Shown here: in pieces, positions 43,034-51,720 of the stretch
Numbering within the stretch: position 1 is the stretch's first letter
Layout of the letters: each line of letters begins with the position of its first letter
Origin: Streptomyces sp. GESEQ-35
GTDB taxonomy: Bacteria > Actinomycetota > Actinomycetes > Streptomycetales > Streptomycetaceae
Length of the DNA: 64,000 nt
Reading direction: 5' to 3'
Assembly (NCBI RefSeq): GCF_017948485.1
Contig: NZ_JAFFSX010000020.1
Span: 124,001-188,000 of the forward strand
Program-made: the position numbers and the translations under genes
Notes under the pieces: model-generated
The model's input: only the letters and a program-made list of their open reading frames with translations
What the model was told of the DNA's origin: nothing
Databases searched by the model: none

Positions 43034-44152
43034 TCACGCCCCCTCGTCCGGTTCCGGGAAGACGGTCACGTCACCTGCGGCGGCGGTCAGGCCCACGCGT
43101 TCGCCGACGGCCGGGGCGCGGCCGGCCGGGAGTTCCAGCCGGACGGGTTCGCCGTCGCCGCGGACGGTGGCCCGCACGAGCGTGCCGACGTAGGTGACCG
43201 TCTCCACCGTCGACGTACAGAACCCGTCACCGGGCGGACACAGCGCGAGCCTGCCGGGCTGGACCGCGGCGCGGACGCGGGCATTCTTCGGGAGGGGTTG
43301 CGGGCGCGCCTTCAACAGGCCTCCGCTGTCGAGCCGTACGAGAACGTGGTCCGCCGTCTGCTCGGTCACCTGACCCGGCAGGAAGTTGGCCGCACCGAGG
43401 AAGTCGGCGACGAACGGGGTGCGCGGGCGCTCGAAGAGTTCTCGCGGGGTGTCGAACTGGTCGATGCGGCCGTCCCTCATCACCGCGATGCGGTCGGAGA
43501 GGACCAGCGCCTCTTCCTGATCATGCGTCACATAGATGACGGTCAGGCCCAGTTCGCGCTGGATGCGCTTGATCTCGGTCTGGAGCTGGTCGCGCAGCTT
43601 CTTGTCGAGGGCACCGAGCGGTTCGTCCATGAGGATCACCGGCGGCCGGTACACCAGGGCCCGGCACAGCGCGACCCGCTGCTGCTGGCCGCCGGACAGC
43701 TCGCGCGGACGCCGGCGTGCCATGCCCGACAGACCGGCCATCTCCAGGGTCTCGCCGACCCGGCGCCCCAGCTCCGCCTTCGGCACCCCGCGCAGTTGCA
43801 GCGGGAAGGCCACGTTCTCCCAGACCGACATGTGCGGGAAGAGCAGGTACTGCTGGAAGACGAACCCCAGTCCCCGCTTCTGCGGAGCCAGTCGGGTCAC
43901 GTCACGCCCGCCTACGACGACGCTGCCGGAGTCGGGCTCGCAGAACCCGGCGATGATCATCAGGGTGGTCGTCTTGCCGGAGCCGGAGGCCCCGAGGAAG
44001 GTGACGAACTCGCCCGCCGCGATCTCCATGGAGACCTCGTCGACCGCGGTGACCTGACCGTACGTCTTGCGAACTCCCTTGACGGACAGGGGTTTTCCGG
44101 TGCCCGGCGGTGAGACCACCGCCGGCTCGGGCTTCACGTCGAGATCAGGCAT
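43034..44152 (-). CDS. ABC transporter ATP-binding protein (PotA-like)
   Basis: A 372-residue protein, ATG at 44152, overlapping the binding-protein stop by eight bases. Walker A GASGSGKTT (about 53-61), Q-loop FVFQQYLLFPHMSV, signature LSGGQQQRVALCRAL, Walker B VILMDEPLGALD and H-switch YVTHDQEEALVLSDR are intact. The C-terminal TOBE-type domain (FLGAANFLPGQV, then AVQPGRLALCPPGDG) matches the PotA/FbpC branch. It powers import through the two permeases encoded downstream. Confidence 0.9.
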   Translation of the reverse strand: MPDLDVKPEPAVVSPPGTGKPLSVKGVRKTYGQVTAVDEVSMEIAAGEFVTFLGASGSGKTTTLMIIAGFCEPDSGSVVVGGRDVTRLAPQKRGLGFVFQQYLLFPHMSVWENVAFPLQLRGVPKAELGRRVGETLEMAGLSGMARRRPRELSGGQQQRVALCRALVYRPPVILMDEPLGALDKKLRDQLQTEIKRIQRELGLTVIYVTHDQEEALVLSDRIAVMRDGRIDQFDTPRELFERPRTPFVADFLGAANFLPGQVTEQTADHVLVRLDSGGLLKARPQPLPKNARVRAAVQPGRLALCPPGDGFCTSTVETVTYVGTLVRATVRGDGEPVRLELPAGRAPAVGERVGLTAAAGDVTVFPEPDEGA

Positions 44153-45248
44153 GTGTCCACTCCTGCCAGCGCTTGGCGACGGCATCCTGGTTGTCGTGCC
44201 ACCACTCGATGTCCAGGTCGAAGCCGGATTCCAGATGCTCGGGTGAACTCGCCAGGTTCGAGGCCGACGCGCTGGAGAGCTTCTTGTAGGCGGCGGGCAC
44301 GGACGGGGCCATCGGATAGATCTCGGCGAAGGCGGCCTGCACTTCGGGCCGCAGCGAGAAGTCGATGAGCTGGTAGGCGGCATCGATGTTCGCGGCGCCC
44401 TTGGGGATGCCCCAGGCGTTGCTCTGCCTGCGGGCGCCGTTCCACTGGTAGGCGAGCGGGGAGCCCTGCTTGATCAGAGCGTCGAGGCGGCCGTGCCACA
44501 CACTGGAGGCGACCACCTCCTCGCGGCCCAGCAGGACTCCCGGCAGGGCGCCGGTGTCCCAGAACTTCTTGACCGAGCCCTTGATCTCGTCGAGCACCCG
44601 GAAGGCCCGGTCCACGTCGAGCGGATAGAGCTGGTCGAGCGCCACACCGTCGGCGAGGAGGGCGAACTCCAGCTCGGGCAGGTCCGCGTCCACGCTCTGG
44701 AGGGCGCGGGCACCCGCAAACGCCTTGGTGTCCCAGAAGTCCGCCCACGAGGAGGGCTTCTTTCCCCCGAACGCGTCGGTGCGGTACGCCATGACGCTGG
44801 CCCAGTAGTTCTTGCCGACGGCGTTGGAGCGGATCAGGGACTTGGCGATCCCGGCGTTCTTGTAGTTCTTCAGCCGGTCGAAGTCCAGGTCCTCGGTCGC
44901 GCCCTCCTTGTCGAAGCGCAGGTAGTCGGGCATCGAGTCGTCGATCACGTCGAACTGCGGCCGACCCTGTTTGATCTGGGCGAGCATCTGCGCGTACTGG
45001 ATGTTCACCACCTCGACCTGGATGCCGGTCTCCTTGGTGAACGGGTCGTAGATGGCCTTCTGGTTGGCGTCGCCGTAGGTGCCGCCGCTGTTGCGGACGA
45101 CAAGCGTCTTCGAGTTCTTGTCGTCGCCGCTGCCGACGTTCCGGCTGGTGCCGGTGCCGCACGCGGTGAGCGAGGTGGCGGCGACGCCTGCCGCGACTGC
45201 GCCGACGCCACGCAGGAACACTCTGCGGTCTATCCGGACATCTCTCAC
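44145..45248 (-). CDS. Tat-exported lipoprotein substrate-binding protein (PotD-like)
   Basis: A 367-residue protein; GTG at 45248 with AGGAGG eight bases upstream. The N-terminus combines a twin-arginine motif (DRRVFLRG) with a lipobox LTACG, so it is probably exported folded by Tat and then lipid-anchored. The mature domain fits polyamine-type periplasmic binding proteins: LVVRNSGGTYGDANQKAIYD, FDVIDDSMPDYLRFD, and the C-terminal LESGFDLDIEWWHDNQDAVA. An acidic pocket is expected for an amine ligand. It is separated from the deacylase gene upstream by 107 bases, where a secondary promoter could sit. Confidence 0.87.
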   Translation of the reverse strand: MRDVRIDRRVFLRGVGAVAAGVAATSLTACGTGTSRNVGSGDDKNSKTLVVRNSGGTYGDANQKAIYDPFTKETGIQVEVVNIQYAQMLAQIKQGRPQFDVIDDSMPDYLRFDKEGATEDLDFDRLKNYKNAGIAKSLIRSNAVGKNYWASVMAYRTDAFGGKKPSSWADFWDTKAFAGARALQSVDADLPELEFALLADGVALDQLYPLDVDRAFRVLDEIKGSVKKFWDTGALPGVLLGREEVVASSVWHGRLDALIKQGSPLAYQWNGARRQSNAWGIPKGAANIDAAYQLIDFSLRPEVQAAFAEIYPMAPSVPAAYKKLSSASASNLASSPEHLESGFDLDIEWWHDNQDAVAKRWQEWTHA

Positions 45249-45355
45249 CGGGGGGCCTCCTGGGGATGCGGTTCTTGAAGCGAGGGACTGTGGGAATGCA
45301 TGCCAGTGGGGGGCGTTCGTGCCGTGCGGGGAAGGATCGGCGGGGGGGGCGGGTG

Positions 45356-46372
45356 TCAGCCGTCCGCGTTCTGGGGTGCGGGTGCGGCGATGGCCGCCAG
45401 TTCGGCGCCGGGGGCGACGGTGAGTCCGGTCATGCCGTAGAGGATCCGTCCGGTGGCGTCCGCCGTGACCTTGTGCTCGGTGCCGTCGAGAGGGTCGAGC
45501 ACCCGGCCGATGCTCTGGCCTTCGGTCACGTCGTCGCCGGGGGCGAAGTCCGGGAACCACAGGCCGGAGGCGGGGGATTCCACGAATGCGGCCCACACCC
45601 ACTCGCGCCGCGGTGCGGTGGCCTGTCCGGTGGGCTCGGTGTCCTCGGGGTCGGTGATCCCGAGGTGGTGCAGCAGCCGGTGCAGACCGTCGAGCAGCCT
45701 CCGCACCGTCGTGGCCTCGCGGTCGCCGCCCTGGCCGGTCTCGATGAGGATGGCCGGGATACCCCGGCGGGCCGCTGCGGCGTGGCTGTTGCCGCCGCTC
45801 GCGTCGGTGCCGAGCACGACCCGTTCGTACCCGACGGCGTGGGCCATGTCCCGTGTCTTCGCATCCAGTTCGGGGTCGGCCGTGAGGCGGTATCCGACGA
45901 AGTCCAGCAGGAACCCGTCGATCCCGCCGCTGTGCAGGTCGGCGTACGCGTCGGCGCCGGCGAGCAGGTTCTCGAACAGCCAGGCGGCCATCCGCTGGGT
46001 GGGACCGCCGGCCGGGTCGCCGGGGAAGATCCGGTTGATGTTCACCCCGTCGAGTGGGGAGATGCCGAGACGTCCCTGGTAGACGGCCGGGGGGTTGGAC
46101 ACGGGGCAGATCACGACCTGGCCGCTCACCTGCTCGGGCCGCAGCAGGTTCGCAAGCTGCGAGGCGGCTGCGACGCCGATGAACTCGCCGCCGTGCACTC
46201 CCCCCGTGAGCACGACCCTGGGTCCCGGACGCGCGCCGTTCACCAGGATCACGGGAACGTCCACCGTGACGGGGCCGAGGTCCACGGCCACGGTGCCGCG
46301 GGTCTTGGCGCCGGGCTCGGCGCGCAGCGCGCCGACGGTCAGGTCCTGTGAGGTCGTCGTGTCGTGGGTCAT
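45356..46372 (-). CDS. Aspartoacylase/succinylglutamate desuccinylase-family deacylase 1
   Basis: A 338-residue protein, ATG at 46372, six bases after the upstream oxidase stop. Zinc-binding residues: H and E in VVLTGGVHGGEFIGVAAASQ, and H in DAYADLHSGGIDGF; NINRIFPGDPAGGPTQRMA is the substrate loop, and ILIETGQGGDREA holds the catalytic Glu. The C-terminal beta domain includes FAPGDDVTEGQSIGRVLDPL. It shares family but not close identity with the deacylase at 38877, so the pathway may remove two different acyl groups or use two stages. Likely cytoplasmic. Confidence 0.82.
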   Translation of the reverse strand: MTHDTTTSQDLTVGALRAEPGAKTRGTVAVDLGPVTVDVPVILVNGARPGPRVVLTGGVHGGEFIGVAAASQLANLLRPEQVSGQVVICPVSNPPAVYQGRLGISPLDGVNINRIFPGDPAGGPTQRMAAWLFENLLAGADAYADLHSGGIDGFLLDFVGYRLTADPELDAKTRDMAHAVGYERVVLGTDASGGNSHAAAARRGIPAILIETGQGGDREATTVRRLLDGLHRLLHHLGITDPEDTEPTGQATAPRREWVWAAFVESPASGLWFPDFAPGDDVTEGQSIGRVLDPLDGTEHKVTADATGRILYGMTGLTVAPGAELAAIAAPAPQNADG

Positions 46373-46378
46373 CGGGGG

Positions 46379-47512
46379 TCATGCCTCCGTGCGGTCGAGA
46401 GTGGAGATGAAGTCGACGGGCCGGTCCGTGGCGTCGTCCAGCGCGAGGTCCGCCGCGATGTCGCCCATGGCGGGCGAGAGTTTGAACCCGTGTCCGGAGA
46501 ATCCGGCGAGCAGTACCACGTTGTCGGTGCCGGGCAGCGGGCCGACCAGGGGGCGGCTGCTTTCGGTGTAGCCCTCCATGTAGACGGAGAGCCGGATCGG
46601 GTCGGGGTGCAGGTCCGGCATGTGGCGGCCGAGCAGTTCGGTGAAGATGTCCAGCTCCCCCGGCTCCACGGTCCGTTCGAGCCGGTTCGCGTCGCCGACG
46701 GGGCGGTGCAGGGCGCGGGACAGACCGAGCTTGACGGAGACGCCGTCCGGGGAGGGCAGTCCGTAACAGTGGGTGGGTGCGGTACGGATGAACGCCGGGC
46801 GTTCCTCTCCGGACCAGGCGTCGCCGACCGGCACGTACCAGGCGTTGATCAGCCGCCGGATCTCCACCTCCCACGGCAGGTCCGGCAGCAGGTCGTTGAC
46901 CCAGGGGCCGACGGTCACCACGACGGAGTCGAACCGCTCGCCGCCGGCGTCGGTGCGGACCTCCACGCCGCGACTGCTCGGCACGATCTCGCGGACGGGC
47001 GTGTAGCGGTGGATACGGGCGCCCAGTTGCTCGGCGCGGCGCGCGGCGGTGTGGATCGTCAACTCGGGCCGGATGAAACCCGCGTGGCGGTCGAGTACGG
47101 CCGCGTCGCCGTCCTCGATCCGGAACTGCGGGAAGCGCTTGGCGAGCGCCTCGGTGTCAAGTACCTCGTGGTCAAGCCCGTGTTCGGCGATGGACTCGAG
47201 GACGGTGGCCATCTGCTGGTGTTCGGTGGGCCCCATCAGCAGGCATCCGGTCAGCCGGCGCAGTTCGCGGCCGGTCTCCCGTTGGAGCTCCGTCCACAGC
47301 GCGTCCGCCTGCCTGAGCAGTGGAACGTACCGCGAGTCCTCGAAGTGGGCGCTGCGGAAGATCCGGGTCTCGCCGCCGCCGGCGCTGCGGTCGTGACCCG
47401 GGGCGAAGCGGTCGTACCCGACGACCTCGGCCCCGCGGGCCGCCAGGCGCCAAGCGGCCTGACTGCCCATCGTTCCGACACCGACGACGGCGACGCGCTT
47501 GCTGGCTGACAC
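46379..47512 (-). CDS. FAD amine oxidase (N-methyltryptophan/sarcosine oxidase family)
   Basis: A 377-residue protein; GTG at 47512 with AAAGGAA upstream. The open frame is longer but runs through the promoter region. FAD motif VAVVGVGTMGSQAAWRLAAR opens the protein, followed by GYDRFAPGHDRSAGGGETRI with the conserved FAD contact and arginine. VVVTVGPWVNDLLPDLPWEV and LLAGFSGHGFKLSPAMGDIA are typical of monomeric sarcosine oxidase/MTOX enzymes; the usual covalent-flavin cysteine lies in such a C-terminal region but reads Ser-Gly-His here, so covalent attachment is doubtful. It is the first gene of the run, beside the IclR regulator. It should demethylate or oxidise a secondary amine. Confidence 0.85.
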   Translation of the reverse strand: MSASKRVAVVGVGTMGSQAAWRLAARGAEVVGYDRFAPGHDRSAGGGETRIFRSAHFEDSRYVPLLRQADALWTELQRETGRELRRLTGCLLMGPTEHQQMATVLESIAEHGLDHEVLDTEALAKRFPQFRIEDGDAAVLDRHAGFIRPELTIHTAARRAEQLGARIHRYTPVREIVPSSRGVEVRTDAGGERFDSVVVTVGPWVNDLLPDLPWEVEIRRLINAWYVPVGDAWSGEERPAFIRTAPTHCYGLPSPDGVSVKLGLSRALHRPVGDANRLERTVEPGELDIFTELLGRHMPDLHPDPIRLSVYMEGYTESSRPLVGPLPGTDNVVLLAGFSGHGFKLSPAMGDIAADLALDDATDRPVDFISTLDRTEA

Positions 47513-47689
47513 GGGTGGTTCCTTTCGGGTCCCGGGGGCAGGAATGCGGCACGCCCGGCATACGGACTCCGACATTCCGGAAGAGGAGCGTCGATGCGGG
47601 GTCACATGTCGCGCCGTCCGGAGTGAGGGTCTTCTTCGGGCCGCCTCTTGAAGGACCGACGAAGAGCCGACGAAGTACCAAGAAGAGCC

Positions 47690-47726
47690 GTGCCACATTG
47701 TGGAACGCTGTGCTAGAATCTGGCAC
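47690..47726 (+). promoter_or_regulatory. Probable IclR-regulated promoter/operator
   Basis: The 290-base divergent gap holds GTGCCA (47690-47695) and TGGCAC (47721-47726) as an inverted pair, an internal perfect palindrome CCACATTGTGG (47693-47703) and TAGAAT (47714-47719), a -10-like hexamer. A TTGAC/GTCAA inverted pair follows at 47731-47757. IclR regulators usually bind such sites to control themselves and the divergent operon. Confidence 0.45.
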
Positions 47727-47801
47727 GAGCTTGACAGTGCCGTTCGGAGGCAGTCAAGGGGGTGCGCTCGCGGGATTTGCAGAGTTAACGGGGGAAACCG
47801 G

Positions 47802-48551
47802 ATGGAAATGAAGAGTGTCACCAGGTCACTGCGGATCCTGGAGGCGGTGGCACAGCACCAGCCGGTGACGGTGGGAGAGCTGACCAAGCTCTTCGGGCTC
47901 CCCAAGTCGACCGTCCAGCGCACCCTGGTCACACTCAACGAGGCGGGGTGGCTGCGGGCGAACCGCAAGGACACCACACGCTGGGAGATCGGCGCCCGGG
48001 TGCTCGCCGTCCGGCCGGCGGCGCTTCAGGGGTCGAGCCTGTTCGCGGCCGCACGCGAGCCCATGATCCGGCTCCGGGACGCGGTGAACGAGACCATTCA
48101 CCTGTGCGTGCCGGACGGGGTGCAGTGCATGGTCGTGGTGGACCGGGTGGACTGCGACCGCGCGGTACGGACGTTCCACGCCATCGGCGACACCTCGCCA
48201 CTGCACGCCACCGCCACCGGCCGGACCATCCTCGCGTACCTGCCGAAGGCCGACGTCGACGAGCTCGTCGCCCGAGGGCTGGAGCGGTACAGCGAGCAGA
48301 CCCCGACCGACCCCGCCGCTCTGCGCGCCGAGTTGGAGAGCGTGCGAGCCGACGGCTACGCGGTCAACGTCAACCAGTACCGGCCGGACGTGTGCGCGGT
48401 CGCCGCCGCCATCCTGGATGAGGACGGCACGCCGCTCGCGGCTGTCGCCGTGTCGATGCCTGATTCACGGTACGCCCCGGGGCGGTTGCCCGAGTTGGGA
48501 CGCCTGGTGGCCGACACCGCCAAGGAGGTCGCGGCCAGGCGTTCCGCTTGA
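47802..48551 (+). CDS. IclR-family transcriptional regulator of the catabolic operon
   Basis: A 249-residue protein, ATG at 47802 with GGGGGAAA upstream. The N-terminal winged helix shows SVTRSLRILEAVAQHQPVTV, then ELTKLFGLPKSTVQRTLVTL. The C-terminal ligand-binding domain has the family marks VDRVDCDRAVRTFHAIGDTS, PLHATATGRTILAYL and a final strand AAVAVSMPDSRYAPGR. It is divergent from the amine-oxidase gene, so it is the obvious local regulator, probably releasing repression when the substrate or a breakdown product is bound. Confidence 0.88.
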   Translation: MEMKSVTRSLRILEAVAQHQPVTVGELTKLFGLPKSTVQRTLVTLNEAGWLRANRKDTTRWEIGARVLAVRPAALQGSSLFAAAREPMIRLRDAVNETIHLCVPDGVQCMVVVDRVDCDRAVRTFHAIGDTSPLHATATGRTILAYLPKADVDELVARGLERYSEQTPTDPAALRAELESVRADGYAVNVNQYRPDVCAVAAAILDEDGTPLAAVAVSMPDSRYAPGRLPELGRLVADTAKEVAARRSA

Positions 48552-48932
48552 AGGGCACGGGAGTCCACATCGGCATCTACGACGAGACACCCGGCCCGGT
48601 CTATCAACACGCGGCTGCCTCCTCGTCTGCGTCGGAGTAGACCGCGACGGGCAGATGGGTGCCCACGAAGTCGCGGAGTTCCCCCGCGAGGGAGCCGACG
48701 GGACCGCTCAGGTCAACGTGCCGGCAGCGAACGAAGATCGCTGCCGGAGCCGCTGGAACCGGTCCACGAAGGACGCACCCTCAATACAGAGAACCGCCGA
48801 CCGTTCGTCTATGCGGGCCACACTCTGAAGCCGGAGCAACCCCCGGATCAGGTAGGGGACCATCGCGAGGGCCCAGATCCACGACACCCGACAGCCCAGC
48901 AGCCCACACCACTGCTGAAGCCATATCAGCGG
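48552..48932. other. 381-base gap between IclR and dehydratase genes
   Basis: A minus-strand frame ending at 48708 reads WALAMVPYLIRGLLRLQSVA, then RIDERSAVLCIEGASFVDRF, QRLRQRSSFAAG and stop. It looks protein-like over about 60 codons but has no clear start and no family I recognise, so it may be the end of a lost gene. Nothing else stands out. Confidence 0.3.
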
Positions 48933-50648
48933 TCAGTGCGACTCACGGCTCACTTCGGACCCGCTGGAGCCGACCAGGAAGTCGAGGTCGGCACCGGTGT
49001 CGGCCTGTAGGACGTGGTCCACGTAGAGCCGCTCCCAACCGCGTCGGGGGTCGGCGAAGCCATCGACCGTGGCCTGACTCGGCTCCCGGCGCGCGAGTTC
49101 GTCGTTCGGTACATCGACATCGATGCGGCGGGCATCGACGTCGAGGCTGATGAAGTCCCCGGTCCGCACCAACGCGAGGGGGCCACCGGCGGCGGCCTCC
49201 GGAGCCACGTGCAGCACGACCGTGCCGTACGCCGTGCCGCTCATCCGGCCGTCGCAGACACGGACCATGTCGCGGACGCCCGCTTCCAGCAGCTTCTTCG
49301 GCAAGGGCATGTTCGAGACCTCGGGCATGCCCGGGTATCCCTTGGGGCCGCAGCCCCGCAGAACGAGGACGGAGTCGGCGTCCACATCCAGGTCGGGGTC
49401 GTCGACGCGGGCGTGGAAGTCCTCGATGGAGTCGAAGACGACCGCCCGGCCACGGTGGCGGAGCAGGTGCGGGGAGGCCGCGGCGGGTTTGATGAGCGCC
49501 CCGTCGGGAGCGAGGTTGCCACGCAGGACGGCAATGCCGCCCTCGACGACGAGCGGTGCGGCGAGAGTGCGGATGACCTCGCTGTCCCAGATGGCAGCGT
49601 CGTCAAGAAAGGCGACCAGTGACTTGCCGGTGACGGTCAACGCGTCGGGATCGAGCAGGTCACGGACCTCGCGCAGGACGGCGAGCAGTCCCCCGGCGCG
49701 GTGGAAGTCCTCCATGAGGAAGCGGCCGGCGGGCTGGAGGTCCACCAGGACCGGTACACGGGAGCCGATGCGGTCGAAGTCGTAGAGCGACAGGTCGATG
49801 CCCAGGCGGCCCGCGATCGCGAGCAGGTGGACGACCGCGTTGGTCGAGCCGCCGACGGCGGCCAGCGCCACGATCGCGTTGTGGAAGGACGCCTTGGTCA
49901 GAAAGGTGCCCGGCCGCCGGTCGGCGGCGACCATGTCCACCGCCAGCCGGCCGGTGTGGTGCGCGGCCTCCAGCAGCCGGCTGTCGGGGGCAGGGGTTCC
50001 GGCCGTACCGGGCATCACCGTGCCCAGGGCCTCGGCGACCAGGGCCATCGTCGAAGCCGTGCCCATCGTGTTGCAGTGCCCGCGGCTGCGGATCATCGCC
50101 GACTCGGAGCGGGTGAACTGCTCCTGGGAGAGCGTGCCCGCACGCACCTCCTCGGACAGCCGCCACACATCGGTGCCGCAGCCCAGGGGTGTGCCACGGA
50201 AGGTTCCGGTCAGCATCGGGCCACCGGGCACGACGACTGCGGGCAGGTCCACCGAGGCGGCGGCCATGAGCAGCGAAGGGATCGTCTTGTCGCAGCCGCC
50301 CAACAGGACGACACCGTCGATCGGGTTGGCCCGCAGCATCTCCTCCGTGGCCATCGCCGCCATGTTGCGCCAGAGCATGGCGGTGGGCCGCACGTTCGTC
50401 TCGCCCAGCGACACCACGGGCAGGTCCAGCGGGATACCGCCGACTTCGTACACTCCGTTGCGGACCGAGGCCGCGACCTCGTCCAGGTGCGCGTTGCAAG
50501 GGGTCAGGTCCGAGGCGGTGTTGGCGATGGCGATCTGCGGCCGGCCGGTGAAGGCGTCGCCTGGCACGCCTCGTCTCATCCATGCCCGGTGGATGTAGGC
50601 ATTGCGGTCCTGACCCGCGTACCACTGCGCACTGCGGAGCCTCACCAT
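48933..50648 (-). CDS. IlvD/Edd-family dehydratase, probably a sugar-acid dehydratase
   Basis: A 571-residue protein, ATG at 50648 with GGAAGGGA upstream. Iron-sulfur ligands are in place: C in ASDLTPCNAHLDEVA (near 52), C in VVLLGGCDKTIPSLLMA (near 119) and C in RSRGHCNTMGTASTM (near 192). FHNAIVALAAVGGSTNAVVH and the C-terminal RVCDGRMSGTAYGTVVLHVA are family hallmarks. The length and the MVRLRSAQWYAGQDRNAYIH opening favour the arabonate/xylonate or gluconate-type branch over dihydroxy-acid dehydratase of branched amino acid synthesis. It removes water from a sugar acid to give a 2-keto-3-deoxy acid. No sugar-acid partner enzymes lie beside it. Confidence 0.83.
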   Translation of the reverse strand: MVRLRSAQWYAGQDRNAYIHRAWMRRGVPGDAFTGRPQIAIANTASDLTPCNAHLDEVAASVRNGVYEVGGIPLDLPVVSLGETNVRPTAMLWRNMAAMATEEMLRANPIDGVVLLGGCDKTIPSLLMAAASVDLPAVVVPGGPMLTGTFRGTPLGCGTDVWRLSEEVRAGTLSQEQFTRSESAMIRSRGHCNTMGTASTMALVAEALGTVMPGTAGTPAPDSRLLEAAHHTGRLAVDMVAADRRPGTFLTKASFHNAIVALAAVGGSTNAVVHLLAIAGRLGIDLSLYDFDRIGSRVPVLVDLQPAGRFLMEDFHRAGGLLAVLREVRDLLDPDALTVTGKSLVAFLDDAAIWDSEVIRTLAAPLVVEGGIAVLRGNLAPDGALIKPAAASPHLLRHRGRAVVFDSIEDFHARVDDPDLDVDADSVLVLRGCGPKGYPGMPEVSNMPLPKKLLEAGVRDMVRVCDGRMSGTAYGTVVLHVAPEAAAGGPLALVRTGDFISLDVDARRIDVDVPNDELARREPSQATVDGFADPRRGWERLYVDHVLQADTGADLDFLVGSSGSEVSRESH

Positions 50649-50926
50649 GCAGTCCCTTCCAACAGTCGGTACGGCGATCTACTGTCCGGAACGCGATGAA
50701 GCCTACGCAGCCGCACGACGGACCGACAGACCCGGGCCGAGGCGGCTCTACCGGCGCAGACAGCGAGCGGGCCAGCGGCGGGACGTCCTCCGCCATTCTC
50801 AACACGCCTGTGACAAAGCGCCGTTGGAAAAGATGTCACGTCCTGGAGTTCACGAACGCGACCTGTTCCGGCTCCTCCTTCCTGACGGGACTCCGCAGTT
50901 GTCGGGGCACGCAAGAAGGAGACTCC

Positions 50927-51178
50927 ATGGACAGAGCGACGATCATCGTCGTGCTCGTTTCGATCGTTGCCGCGAAGACGTGCGCCTTGCTGGGCCTGTG
51001 GCTGCGCCTGCGGTGGCGGGTCCACCGCGATCAGGCTCAGCACCAGTATCTTGTGGGCGTCGCTCAAGCGGTGGCCGCCGACGGCTACGTGGAGCTCGAC
51101 GATCAACACAGTGACGGGCGCCGCCTCCGCATGAAGATCAGCCGCGCCCCTGCGCAGGAGAAGGACAGTGCAGCGTGA
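50927..51178 (+). CDS. Small membrane protein upstream of sigma factor
   Basis: An 83-residue protein, ATG at 50927 with AAGAAGGAG upstream. One N-terminal transmembrane helix (ATIIVVLVSIVAAKTCALLG, about 4-23) is followed by LWLRLRWRVHRDQ and a polar tail with VAQAVAADGYVELDDQ. Its stop overlaps the GTG of the sigma factor gene (GTGA), so it starts that operon. No family recognised. By position it could act as an anti-sigma or membrane anchor, although it lacks the HxxxCxxC zinc motif; this is inference. Confidence 0.62.
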   Translation: MDRATIIVVLVSIVAAKTCALLGLWLRLRWRVHRDQAQHQYLVGVAQAVAADGYVELDDQHSDGRRLRMKISRAPAQEKDSAA

Positions 51179-51720
51179 GTAACCAAGATCCGGCGGACGC
51201 CCCATCCCTTGGGGAACGCCAGAGTTCGCGGCAAGGGCCGGACGAGGAGTTCTCCGCCTTCTACCGAAAAACCGTACGCGGGCTCGTCGGCTTTCTGGTC
51301 AACCAGGGCGCCACGCTACCGCTCGCCGCCGACATCGCCCAGGACACGATGGTCAAGGCCTACCAACGCTGGGCCGATCTGCGCGACGCGCGCGCCTGGG
51401 CACACACGGTCGCTTCCCGGGCACTGGTGCGCGCCATCGCCTCCGTCGAGGAAGACCCGGTCGAACGCGTTCCCGAGCCCACGTCGCTGCTGTCCCGCCC
51501 GGATGCCATCGCAGAATGGGAGACCGGATACGACGCTCTGCCGATCCTGCGCAGCCTGCCGCCCCGCCAGCGCCAGGTCCTCGCCTGGACCATGGCCGGC
51601 TACGAACCCCGCGACATCGCCCACCACCTGAGCCTGTCGGCCGAGACGGTGCGCGGAAACCTGGCCAAGGCCCGCCGCGCCGCGGCCGCGTACCTCAAGG
51701 ACAGGGAGGAGGAGCAGTGA
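51175..51720 (+). CDS. ECF-type RNA polymerase sigma factor
   Basis: A 181-residue protein; GTG 51175 overlaps the preceding stop. Region 2 is FSAFYRKTVRGLVGFLVNQG, then AADIAQDTMVKAYQRWADLR for -10 recognition. Region 4 is LPILRSLPPRQRQVLAWTMA with the HTH RDIAHHLSLSAETVRGNLAKARR. Region 3 is absent, as in ECF factors. Its last bases overlap the TerD gene (GTGA), so the three genes are co-transcribed and probably translated in order. It likely directs a stress regulon that includes this operon. Confidence 0.85.
   Translation: MSNQDPADAPSLGERQSSRQGPDEEFSAFYRKTVRGLVGFLVNQGATLPLAADIAQDTMVKAYQRWADLRDARAWAHTVASRALVRAIASVEEDPVERVPEPTSLLSRPDAIAEWETGYDALPILRSLPPRQRQVLAWTMAGYEPRDIAHHLSLSAETVRGNLAKARRAAAAYLKDREEEQ

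Noticed and set aside
44145..46874. 909-codon minus-strand frame suggesting a giant binding protein
   Set aside because: Only the part from GTG 45248 has a ribosome-binding site, Tat/lipobox signal and family match; the rest overlaps the deacylase gene in another frame.
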